A stretch of DNA of 41,850 nucleotides from Caloramator proteoclasticus DSM 10124 (GTDB lineage Bacteria > Bacillota > Clostridia > Clostridiales > Caloramatoraceae). The DNA is taken from NCBI RefSeq assembly GCF_900129265.1, contig NZ_FQVG01000017.1:1-41850 (forward strand), given 5' to 3'. The notes below the pieces were generated by a model. That model saw nothing but the letters and a program-made list of their open reading frames with translations. It had not been told where the DNA came from and searched no databases. This document shows positions 24,113-31,815 of this stretch, piece by piece (the first letter of the stretch is position 1; every line of letters begins with the position of its first letter). The position numbers and the translations under genes are program-made.

Positions 24113-25370
24113 ATTGTTGATATATAAGCTTTAGTATCTTATCCCACGCCTCTTTATATTTTACTCTTCCCTCAAGCATATCATATAAAACCTTAGACAA
24201 CACATCAAGCATATTGGTTGGAATGTTATCCATAAACACAACACTATTTTTATCAGTAGCATTTAGATGATTTAAAAGCTTATCCTGAAGTTCATTATCA
24301 TTGCTATTTGCACTTTTTAGTGGTGATATGTAGTTTGCCTCAACAAACTTCTTTTGGGCCTCCTCTGAAAGTAAAAATTCTATAAATGCCTGTGCCTCCT
24401 TAGCATTTTTGCTCTTTTGAGAGATTGCTATTGTTTGTCCTCCTGCACCTGCAAACATCGAAACTGGTTCATCAACAAATTTTAATGGTTCTGTAAAAAC
24501 TGAATAATTGAAATTTGTAGGTTTTATTTCATCTATTAGCTTTGCTGCCCAAGCACCAGCTGGAAGAATAGCAACCTTCCCCTTTATAAAATCATCAACA
24601 CTTTGCCTGTAGTTTATATCGACACTTCCTTTAGAAAGTGCATTTGTATTTAACTTTTCAAATATTTCAAAGGACTTATCTATTCCCTTTAATGTAAGGT
24701 ATCCATTTTTATCTGAATTATATTTTGATGCTACCTCTATTGAGCCTGTAGTTTGGGCATTGATTTGGCTAAATAAAATAGCAAGTGTCCAATTATCAAG
24801 GGCACCAACCTCCATTGGTGTAAATCCAAGAGACTTTAATTTTCTACATACGTCAAATAGTTCCTTCAATGTCTTTGGTTCCTGCAATTTGTATTTTTTA
24901 AACATATCAACATTATAGAAAAACTCTATAGTAAGTGGCATATCATTATATCCATATATCTTGTCGTTATACAGCCCATATGCTAAAGATACATCATAAA
25001 CCTTTTTATCTAATTCTTTTTCAGTAAAAAATTGTGTTAAATCTGTAAGCATTCCTGCCTTTGCATATTCTATAATCTGTTGCCTTTTTAATCCTATTAA
25101 ATCAACTTCACCCTTTGATATATCGCTTTTTATTTTATTTTCATCTCCATAGTCTGTTATAAGCTCTATCTTTACCTTATCATTTTTCTTTTGGTATTCC
25201 TCTATTATTTTTTTATAAACCTCAATTATTTTTTCCTCACTCTTTGCACTATAAAATGTTGCAAATTTTATTGTAGTTTTATCCTCCTTTTTTTGCTTTC
25301 CCATAAGACCACAACCTGAGGTTGAAAATAACATTAAAATACCTAAAACAAACGATATTATTCTTTTCAT
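24111..25370 (-). CDS. extracellular solute-binding lipoprotein (family 1, ABC transporter)
   Basis: 419 residues. The signal peptide ends in a lipobox (LFSTSGC, C20). The mature part has the sugar-type binding-protein layout, with NVDMFKKYKLQEPKTLKELFDVCRKL and SKNAKEAQAFIEFLLSEEAQKKF. It would capture a sugar or oligosaccharide at the membrane surface. No permease or ATPase gene lies beside it, so it is an orphan that must share a transporter encoded elsewhere. ATG 25370 is preceded by AGGAGGCGAAAGG. Ligand unknown. Confidence 0.88.
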   Translation of the reverse strand: MKRIISFVLGILMLFSTSGCGLMGKQKKEDKTTIKFATFYSAKSEEKIIEVYKKIIEEYQKKNDKVKIELITDYGDENKIKSDISKGEVDLIGLKRQQIIEYAKAGMLTDLTQFFTEKELDKKVYDVSLAYGLYNDKIYGYNDMPLTIEFFYNVDMFKKYKLQEPKTLKELFDVCRKLKSLGFTPMEVGALDNWTLAILFSQINAQTTGSIEVASKYNSDKNGYLTLKGIDKSFEIFEKLNTNALSKGSVDINYRQSVDDFIKGKVAILPAGAWAAKLIDEIKPTNFNYSVFTEPLKFVDEPVSMFAGAGGQTIAISQKSKNAKEAQAFIEFLLSEEAQKKFVEANYISPLKSANSNDNELQDKLLNHLNATDKNSVVFMDNIPTNMLDVLSKVLYDMLEGRVKYKEAWDKILKLIYQQ

Positions 25371-25531
25371 CCTTTCGCCTCCTACTTATCTATGTTTAAA
25401 TTTTAGTCAGCACAACATACATTATACAACTATTTGTATTAGATTTCCACAATAACAAAATTATTATTATTAGTATTTTACCACAAATATTTTTTTATAT
25501 TACAACATATATATTAGTGGGAGGTGATTAT

Positions 25532-26431
25532 ATGAAATTAAGAATCTACGTAATAAAAAGAAAGCATTTAATCTGGGCTGCAATTATACTGGCTGTGATA
25601 ATTATAGCGGCAATTATAATTGCATCAAGAGGTACAAATGAAACTATAAATAACATCGGTTCACAATATACAATTAAAGATGATATAAATAACGACGGAA
25701 AAATCGACAGCATAATAATTAATGTTGACAAAAAGACAAATGAATATAATGTAAGTGTTGCAATGAGCGATGGAAAAGGCTATATAATTGAAGCAGACAA
25801 AACTATAAAGACGCTCGGTTACTATTCTGAAGATTGGCCAATGCATATAACTGTAGACGATATCGATAATGACAAGATTAAAGAAATTGTAATCCAATCT
25901 AAGGATAAAACAGGCTCAATCTTAGGAATGTATAAATTTAATAATGACAAGTTTGAAAAGATGGCTTCAGGGAGATATTCAATATATGGATTAATTAAAC
26001 ACCCTGCTTCATCCAATAACTTCGTACTCTTAGGTACAAGAAATAATAATGGTATGAATTATAATTTATTTATTGCAAAGGAAGGAAAACTAGCTCCTGT
26101 ACTTAGCACTCTAAATAATCTAACACTCGGAAAAGACACTATAGCATCCTTTATAGAATATGTAGAAAAGAAGGAGGTAGAAGCATTCAATCAAATTATA
26201 GACAACAAATTAACTTCAACTATTCAAAGCGGAAACTTTGAAGATGCAAAGCTATCAGAAGTTAAATACAACAAAGATGGTATGCCAACAGAAATAACTT
26301 ATCTTGTAAGAACAAGTGTACAATCAAAGTCTGGAAATGAAGCTCTTGTTTATAAAGTTAGATTATCCCTATCTAAGGTAGAGGAAAAACTACCAAAATA
26401 TACTATTACAGATTTAAATATAGTTAAATAA
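25532..26431 (+). CDS. membrane-anchored protein with FG-GAP/EF-hand-like Asp loops
   Basis: 299 residues: a short cytoplasmic start, one hydrophobic segment (about 14-32, rich in Ile/Ala), then an outside part. Two Asp-rich loops, DINNDGKID (about 50-58) and DDIDNDKIKE (about 107-116), resemble the calcium loops of FG-GAP or dockerin repeats, each followed by a hydrophobic strand. ATG 25532 is chosen over GTG 25517 because GGGAGGTGA lies between them. The next gene downstream, 42 bp away, is a related lipoprotein. Function unknown. Confidence 0.7.
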   Translation: MKLRIYVIKRKHLIWAAIILAVIIIAAIIIASRGTNETINNIGSQYTIKDDINNDGKIDSIIINVDKKTNEYNVSVAMSDGKGYIIEADKTIKTLGYYSEDWPMHITVDDIDNDKIKEIVIQSKDKTGSILGMYKFNNDKFEKMASGRYSIYGLIKHPASSNNFVLLGTRNNNGMNYNLFIAKEGKLAPVLSTLNNLTLGKDTIASFIEYVEKKEVEAFNQIIDNKLTSTIQSGNFEDAKLSEVKYNKDGMPTEITYLVRTSVQSKSGNEALVYKVRLSLSKVEEKLPKYTITDLNIVK

Positions 26432-26473
26432 TATTTGTAAAGACTGCAAATACTATCTATGGAGGTAAGATAT

Positions 26474-27136
26474 ATGAAAAAAGTATTTGCAGTCCTTTTA
26501 ATTTTCCTTTTTTTATCTTCCTGTTCAATACAAACATTTAAGAAAAATAAGATTAACACCGACAACATACTATACTCCTGCATTGGAGATTTTGACGGCG
26601 ACTCAAGATTTGACACAATTTATCTTAAAAAAGAAGATAACACAATAAAAATTGTATTAAAAAGCAAAAGAACAACTAAAACTCAAGATATAAAACTCAA
26701 TATCGATAATTTTTATTGCAGCGTAGAAGACATAAATGACGACAAATGCGATGATTTTATAATTAATTCAATTGAGGATAACGTAGAAAACATATATATA
26801 TTTACTTTTAAAGATGCTATTAAAGAGATTCTATCGCCTAATATAATAAGAGACCAAATAAACCTCATAAGAAAAGGCAGCATTTACACAGTATCCTTTG
26901 GGGATTACAAAAAACAAATTAACTCCAACGAGGAATTAAACCTTAAACTGCTCTATTCAGAGACCGAATACACAGAACACGGAAAAGCAATTATAACAGA
27001 GGGCGTACTTGTAAATAAAAACAATGAACCACGCTACACAATTTCCATCACCTACAAAATAAAAAGCCTCGGAAGTGCCACCCAGGTGAAATGTGACATT
27101 TTCCACTTAGAACCATATAAAGTGCCACCCAAGTGA
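26474..27136 (+). CDS. lipoprotein related to the preceding gene, with a repeat-derived C terminus
   Basis: 220 residues with a lipoprotein signal (FLFLSSC). Asp loops DFDGDSRFD and DINDDKCDD match those of the preceding protein, and the C-terminal part (ISITYKIKSL) aligns with its KVRLSLSK, so the pair are diverged paralogues. The last approximately 22 residues, from GSATQVKCDIF on, are encoded by two copies of the short repeat (27075-27110 and 27122-27157), and the stop lies inside the second copy. The original C terminus was probably replaced. ATG 26474 follows GGAGGTAAG. Confidence 0.65.
   Translation: MKKVFAVLLIFLFLSSCSIQTFKKNKINTDNILYSCIGDFDGDSRFDTIYLKKEDNTIKIVLKSKRTTKTQDIKLNIDNFYCSVEDINDDKCDDFIINSIEDNVENIYIFTFKDAIKEILSPNIIRDQINLIRKGSIYTVSFGDYKKQINSNEELNLKLLYSETEYTEHGKAIITEGVLVNKNNEPRYTISITYKIKSLGSATQVKCDIFHLEPYKVPPK
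27075..27110 (+). repeat. short repeat family 2, copy R1
   Basis: GTGCCACCCAGGTGAAATGT and following bases. It lies inside the 3' end of the lipoprotein gene. R2 repeats it 47 bp downstream with a few changes. Confidence 0.8.
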
Positions 27137-27157
27137 AATGTGACATTTCACACTTAG
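27122..27157 (+). repeat. short repeat family 2, copy R2
   Basis: Direct copy of R1 (one base change in the first 27, a few near the end). It supplies the TGA stop of the lipoprotein gene. Confidence 0.8.
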
Positions 27158-27204
27158 TTATATAAAAACACTTATTTCTAAATCAAATGACATTCTAATT
27201 ATAA

Positions 27205-27316
27205 ACAAACCTACTTGTCAGCTGTAACTCAAAAAACCTTTAAGGAATTTTATTTAGCTTCTTCATAGGCTATAACTAATCTTATCTTTTCAACTTCTAA
27301 ATAGTGCTTTTTAAAA
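27205..27316 (+). repeat. decayed nested-palindrome element, copy G (left part)
   Basis: ACAAACCTACTTGTCAGCTG through CTTATCTTTTCAACTTC follows the left arm of copies C and E with many substitutions, then stops before the GC-rich core where intron sequence begins. An old, truncated copy. Confidence 0.55.
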
Positions 27317-27559
27317 TCGTGTAGGAGCTGAATAATTATTTTATTCAGCATCCTCTCACACTGGACTTTGTTTTGTTATGCAAACTCGTCCGCCTCAAGT
27401 CAGCCTCATATGTGGTTCTTGTTCATCGAGTCGGAACTTTGCCTCCGGCTTCCTTTAAATTCCACCTCACGATGGACACCCTTGCCATTGGCTAATGGTT
27501 CCCACTACCAAGCCCATAGCGGACTTTCACCGCCAAGCTGTCGCCCATGCCGGGCACAC
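27317..27559 (-). mobile_element. 5' fragment of a group II intron (domain I)
   Basis: The minus strand from 27559 begins GTGTGCCCGGCATGGGCG, the typical start of bacterial group II introns. Domain I-like sequence continues (GGTGAAAGTCCGCTATGGG, GAACCATTAGCCAATGGC, GGAAGCCGGAGGCAAAGTTC, CAAGAACCACATATGAGGCT). It breaks off near 27317 against repeat copy G. No reverse transcriptase gene and no domain V/VI follow, so it is a dead remnant. The 5' junction lies 7 bp beyond the terminator hairpin of the ROK gene. Confidence 0.75.
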
Positions 27560-27565
27560 ATATCA

Positions 27566-27595
27566 AAAGTCACCCCCATAAAAGCAGGTGACTTT
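27566..27595 (-). terminator. terminator hairpin of the ROK gene
   Basis: AAAGTCACC pairs with GGTGACTTT across a 12-nt loop, 4 bp after the stop. A T run is weak on the minus strand because intron sequence now follows. Confidence 0.6.
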
Positions 27596-27599
27596 ATAT

Positions 27600-28763
27600 T
27601 TATATATTATCAAATAAATTATCAAGTACTAAAACTGCAGCACCCTTTATAATTGCATCGCCTTTGGTATCTGCCCTCTTTATCTCGCAGCTTTCAAAAA
27701 GGTCTGGTAGTGCATACTTCTTTGCATTTTCAATTGTACCATTTAAATAGTAATCATTAACATCAATTAAATCTCCACCTAATACAATAAGTTGTGGATT
27801 AAATGTATTAATTAAATTAGCAACTGCAAGACCTAAATATTCCGATGCTCTATTTATTGCAGAAATAGCCCTTTCATCGCCCTTTAAGGATAACTCGTGT
27901 ATAGCCATACAATCCTTCTCAAGTCCTAACTCTGCCGCATATCTCTCTACTGCCTTTTCTGAACTAAATGTCTCAATACAACCTCTATTTCCACAGCTAC
28001 AAAGCGGGCCATCAAAACAAACCTTAGTATGCCCAAATTCTCCAAAGCCATCAGTATATCCCCTCATCTGCTGCTTATTATTAATTAAGGACATACCTAC
28101 TCCATAACCAATCTTAACACTTATAAATTGATCTACATATTTACCTGCACCATACCAGCTCTCACTAAGTGCCATTGCTCTTACGTCTCTATCCAAAAAT
28201 GCTGGTACATCAAATATTTTTTCTATATCTGTTCTTATATCTTTATTTTTCCACCCATAATTGGGAGAATATACAATTTTACCCTTTTCAGCATCTACTA
28301 TACCGTGGGCTGCTATTCCAATTCCAAGTAATTTTTCCTTATTAATTTCGTTTTCTTTAACTAATTCTTCTATACCATCCTTAATGATATTCAATGCCTC
28401 TTCATAGGTTGTGTTTGGAGTTGTTTTAACCGTTATCTTATCAATTATCTTTGACTCCATATTTAAAACTGCAGTTCTAATTCTTGTAGAACCTATATGT
28501 ACCGATAAAATATAATATGAATCAGCATTTATTTTAAGAAGAATTGGTTTTCTCCCACCTGTAGATTGTCCAAGGTCACTTTCTACAATTATATTTTTAT
28601 TAATTAATTCTGCCGTTATATTTGTGACTGTTGCTGGTGTTAAATTCAATATCTTTGCTATTTCTGCCCTTGATATAGGTCCCTTTAGCCTTATTACATC
28701 TATAATGAGACCAGTATTTATTTTTTTCATAAGCTGAAAGCTTCCTGGTACAATATTATCCAT
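27600..28763 (-). CDS. ROK-family transcriptional repressor
   Basis: 387 residues. The N-terminal winged helix (about 14-75, ISRAEIAKILNLTPATVTNI) fits the NagC/XylR/Mlc group. The ROK domain follows: GIGIAAHGIVD, GFGEFGHTK, and the zinc motif CSCGNRGC. The kinase-type NDANAAA segment is replaced by DRDVRAMALSE, so it is a sugar-binding repressor rather than a kinase. The ligand is unknown; no sugar genes adjoin it, though the orphan binding protein at 24111 is a possible target. Start ATG 28763 follows GGGGGGGAG. Confidence 0.9.
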   Translation of the reverse strand: MDNIVPGSFQLMKKINTGLIIDVIRLKGPISRAEIAKILNLTPATVTNITAELINKNIIVESDLGQSTGGRKPILLKINADSYYILSVHIGSTRIRTAVLNMESKIIDKITVKTTPNTTYEEALNIIKDGIEELVKENEINKEKLLGIGIAAHGIVDAEKGKIVYSPNYGWKNKDIRTDIEKIFDVPAFLDRDVRAMALSESWYGAGKYVDQFISVKIGYGVGMSLINNKQQMRGYTDGFGEFGHTKVCFDGPLCSCGNRGCIETFSSEKAVERYAAELGLEKDCMAIHELSLKGDERAISAINRASEYLGLAVANLINTFNPQLIVLGGDLIDVNDYYLNGTIENAKKYALPDLFESCEIKRADTKGDAIIKGAAVLVLDNLFDNI

Positions 28764-28852
28764 AGATACTCCCCCCCTTTTACCATTATAGAAAGAATTT
28801 TAACAATTTTCAATGTTAATTTATTTAATAAACCATAACAACTTGCACAAAA

Positions 28853-28907
28853 ACCCAGGTGAAATTTTACACTTTATAGAAAATGTCACAATTCACCTGG
28901 GTGGCAC
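28853..28907 (-). terminator. inverted pair of repeat-family-2 copies (R3, R4) acting as the amidase terminator
   Basis: A plus-strand copy (ACCCAGGTGAAATTTTACAC, from 28853) faces a minus-strand copy (GTGCCACCCAGGTGAATTGT, from 28907). They can fold into an approximately 19-bp imperfect stem just after the amidase stop, followed on the minus strand by GTTTTTG. Confidence 0.65.
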
Positions 28908-28911
28908 TTTT

Positions 28912-31221
28912 TTATTTTAACTTTTGATTAATAACCTTAATTGTGTTTGGTCCTGCTATTCCATCTACTGTTAATTTATTTGCACTTTGAAAAGCCCTTA
29001 ATGCAGTTTCAGTAGAAGGCCCAAAAAATGTTGTAGTTGTTGTAATCTTCAAATATCCTAATCTCTTTAATGCCTCCTGCAAATTCTTTACATCTTGTCC
29101 ACTTGTTCCTAATCTTAACGGCCTTGTATAGACCAACTGTATTTTATTATTTACTAAAGTCTGTGATGTATTTCCCCTACTTGGCGTTGTTGTACCTTTT
29201 GTGTCTACCTTATTTGCCGTGTTTTGTGTAGCCTGCTTTTTCAACAATTCATTTATCTTGTTTATCGTTGATTTATCTACCATTCCATCAGCAACAGGCA
29301 ATTTATTGGCCTTTTGAAATGCAACTACTGCTGCTTTTGTTGACGATCCGAAATAAGTTGTAGTTGCTGTTATCTTTAAATATCCTAATTTCTTTAGTGC
29401 ATCCTGAAGCTTCTTTACGTCTTGTCCACTTACTCCATACTTTAGTATTCTTGTATATGTCAACTGCTGACTACTATTATTAAAAACACCTATATTTGTT
29501 CCTGAATTGGTTGTATTTGTCTGATTAGATGTATTTTTAACTTCTAAATTCATTAATAACTCGTTTATTTTATTAATTGTTTGTCTATCAACTGTTCCAT
29601 TATCTTTTAAAGCATTAGCCTTTTGAAATTCTGTGACTGCTGCATATGTGGCATTATCAAATACTAATGATGTCGTATTTGCTTTATAGTAGCCTAACTT
29701 TTTTAATGCTAATTGTAAGGCTGTCACATCTGTTCCCTGTGATCCCATACTTAAATCTCTACTATATAAAAGTCTTTTTATATCATTATCATTTATAGAA
29801 GCTCCTCTTGATGTTTCCTGCTGTCTTTCTACTTTAAATTTTATTTCCTTCTTATCATCAAATTGACTACTACTTAACTTATCCTTTACATAGCATATTA
29901 CTCTATATTCACCTTCAGCTTTTGGTACATATTGTAATATGCCATCGCTATTTGATACTGTTGTAACTAACTTTTGTCCTAAATAAACATCAAACTTGTA
30001 GCTCATAACATCATAACTGCCATTTTCAACATCTGCCTTTATTTTTATTGGCTTATCAACATAAACTTTTTCACTATCAGCAGATATTGATTTTATTGAA
30101 GGTAACTTAAAAACTATAAAGTTTGCACCAATCTTGTCATCATATTCATTTTCAGAATCCTTCTTTTTAATAAAATAATTTACATCATAGAAACCTTCAG
30201 AGTCTGGATTGAAGTTTATGCTAAAATCATTCCCATAGTCCTTTTCATATATAACTTGTCCATCTTTTTTAATCTGCACTTTATAAACAAACTCATCAAA
30301 ATTTTCAATACCATCAAGTTTTAAAGTTACAACTTGTCCAACAAAAATATATCGACTTGATATATTTAATTTTAAATTCTTTATAAAACCATTCATTAAC
30401 CTATTACTTTTTTCAACATCTTCATAATATCTATACACCGCATCTGCTATTTTAAATGCTATTTTTTGTTGCATCTCTGAATTAGTCAACTTTTTCAATT
30501 CCTCTGGATTTGACATAAAACCAGCCTCTATCAATATTGAAGGCATAGTAGTATATCTGGTTACATAATATTCTGACTGTTTTGCCCCTCTATTTTTAAA
30601 ACCTAAGGAGGCTATACTGTCAACCACTAACTTGGCTAAATTTCTCCTATCTTCTTCTAAAATTTTAACTTTAGTCTTTTCAACCTTTAACTTGTTCCCT
30701 TCAACATCTTGAATATTTACATAAACTATATTACCCTCTTTAACTTCACCTTTATAAATATAATGTTTACCATTATATTCAACATATTTTGTATAAAAAA
30801 CCTCAGTTCCACTAACTTCTGTATTTAAAACATCCTTCCCATTTTCTTTTTTAATTGCTTTGTTATTGTGTATACTTATAAACATATCAGCCAAATTAGA
30901 ATTTGCGATTTTTACCCTCTCCTCAAGAGTAACAGCAACATCATTATTTGGTTCACGTGTATAAATAATATCCGCTCCAAAATTCTTAAGAATATTTGAC
31001 AGTTTTTCTACTATTGCTATATTTATATTTTTTTCATATATATTATTAACACTGGCACCTACATCTCCATATTTACCATTTTCATAACGTATTTTGGGAT
31101 CTCCACCGTGCCCAGCATCCAATACAATCTTTTTTCCATCAAGCATACCTGCAAACACTATGTTGGAAGACATTAACATAGCAATAAGCAGACATGTAAC
31201 CTTTCTATAAAATTTCAACAT
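28912..31221 (-). CDS. N-acetylmuramoyl-L-alanine amidase with three C-terminal peptidoglycan-binding domains
   Basis: 769 residues, exported (signal peptide about 1-24). The Amidase_3 domain (about 29-275) has zinc ligands H38, E63 and H118, and the catalytic Glu E232 in LIEAGFMSN. It cleaves the glycan-peptide bond of cell wall. It carries an insertion of about 45-50 residues (about 143-190) not seen in the minimal domain. A middle region (about 275-490) has two beta-rich Ig-like segments. Three PG_binding_1 repeats follow, at about 503-575, 605-675 and 700-769. ATG 31221 is chosen for the GGGGGTGG just upstream. A role in sporulation, germination or cell separation is possible. Confidence 0.9.
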   Translation of the reverse strand: MLKFYRKVTCLLIAMLMSSNIVFAGMLDGKKIVLDAGHGGDPKIRYENGKYGDVGASVNNIYEKNINIAIVEKLSNILKNFGADIIYTREPNNDVAVTLEERVKIANSNLADMFISIHNNKAIKKENGKDVLNTEVSGTEVFYTKYVEYNGKHYIYKGEVKEGNIVYVNIQDVEGNKLKVEKTKVKILEEDRRNLAKLVVDSIASLGFKNRGAKQSEYYVTRYTTMPSILIEAGFMSNPEELKKLTNSEMQQKIAFKIADAVYRYYEDVEKSNRLMNGFIKNLKLNISSRYIFVGQVVTLKLDGIENFDEFVYKVQIKKDGQVIYEKDYGNDFSINFNPDSEGFYDVNYFIKKKDSENEYDDKIGANFIVFKLPSIKSISADSEKVYVDKPIKIKADVENGSYDVMSYKFDVYLGQKLVTTVSNSDGILQYVPKAEGEYRVICYVKDKLSSSQFDDKKEIKFKVERQQETSRGASINDNDIKRLLYSRDLSMGSQGTDVTALQLALKKLGYYKANTTSLVFDNATYAAVTEFQKANALKDNGTVDRQTINKINELLMNLEVKNTSNQTNTTNSGTNIGVFNNSSQQLTYTRILKYGVSGQDVKKLQDALKKLGYLKITATTTYFGSSTKAAVVAFQKANKLPVADGMVDKSTINKINELLKKQATQNTANKVDTKGTTTPSRGNTSQTLVNNKIQLVYTRPLRLGTSGQDVKNLQEALKRLGYLKITTTTTFFGPSTETALRAFQSANKLTVDGIAGPNTIKVINQKLK

Positions 31222-31473
31222 GTCCACCCCCAAGATATAATTTAATTTAATTAAATTATACATTAAACGACTGCATTCTTCAATAATTTAACAACAATTA
31301 TTTTAATAATACAATTTTTTCTAAATGATAAAATTATTGATTTATATTTTTGTTGTTATTGAACTTTTTTTTGTAAAAATATAAAAATATTAATTTAAAC
31401 TTTTTATTTATTGATTTAAAAAGATAAATATTTGAACTAATAAATACAATTATTTCGATAAGAAAATATGAAA
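31222..31473. other. AT-rich gap upstream of the amidase
   Basis: No gene recognised. It presumably holds the amidase promoter on the minus strand; AT-richness prevents a unique call. It ends at the terminator of the candidate RNA. Confidence 0.4.
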
Positions 31474-31567
31474 TAAAAAAATGGGCCGTTTCTCGGCCCT
31501 AAGGGGGATGGGGGGTTCTGTTTATGGAAACTACTGTTTCCATCTCAAGGTGGTTTCCTTGAGCTTT
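31474..31567 (-). ncRNA. candidate small RNA with three hairpins and an exposed C-rich tract
   Basis: On the minus strand, in order: hairpin CTCAAGG/CCTTGAG (31544-31563); hairpin ATGGAAAC/GTTTCCAT (31524-31543); unpaired CCCCCCATCCCCC (31503-31515); terminator GGGCCG-AGAAA-CGGCCC (31483-31499) followed by ATTTTTTTATTT. It is a compact transcript of about 94 nt if it starts near 31567. The C tract can pair with G-rich ribosome sites such as GGGGGTGGG. Such C-rich unpaired tracts are known in Firmicute regulatory RNAs (RsaE, CsfG). No protein is encoded on this strand. It could alternatively be a processed 3' region of the pepF transcript. Confidence 0.6.
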
Positions 31568-31573
31568 CATTAT

Positions 31574-31603
31574 TAATTTTAACCATTCTGCATCTTTTTA
31601 TAC
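31574..31603 (-). promoter_or_regulatory. possible sporulation-sigma promoter of the candidate RNA
   Basis: GTATA (31599-31603), 14 bp, then GGTTAAAATTA (31574-31584) resembles the sigma-F class pattern (GYWTA ... GGNNANANTW). It lies so that transcription would begin at the first hairpin. The spacing is a little short, and no sigma-A pair fits as well. Confidence 0.35.
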
Positions 31604-31784
31604 ATTAAACAAGAAACTTTTTTAAAATAATTAACGACAAAAATCGCTTATCTTTAGTAAGTGGAAATGAATGTAATTTAACCAAATCAAATATAAAATA
31701 ACTATATATCAAACACAAATTTAAAATCAACAACATATATGTATTCCTGAAGGCGGAATATCACTTTTAACGTGAAGTAGTTTG

Positions 31785-31815
31785 CTACAGATGTCACATT
31801 TCACCTATGTGGCAC
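31785..31815 (-). repeat. short repeat family 2, copy R5
   Basis: GTGCCACATAGGTGAAATGT on the minus strand. It encodes the last residues (ECHIGEM) and stop of pepF. The rest of 31604-31784 is AT-rich without a gene. Confidence 0.75.

Noticed and set aside
27075-27157. A CRISPR-like array
   Set aside because: Only two direct copies, spaced 47 bp with an 11-bp gap between them, and no cas genes.
27368-27652. A 94-codon plus-strand frame
   Set aside because: It runs antisense through the group II intron fragment and into the ROK gene; no ribosome site and unlike a protein family.
31524-31562. A 12-codon plus-strand leader peptide (METTVSISRWFP) behind a G-rich run
   Set aside because: The G run and hairpins make better sense as the minus-strand RNA with a terminator; no gene follows on the plus strand.
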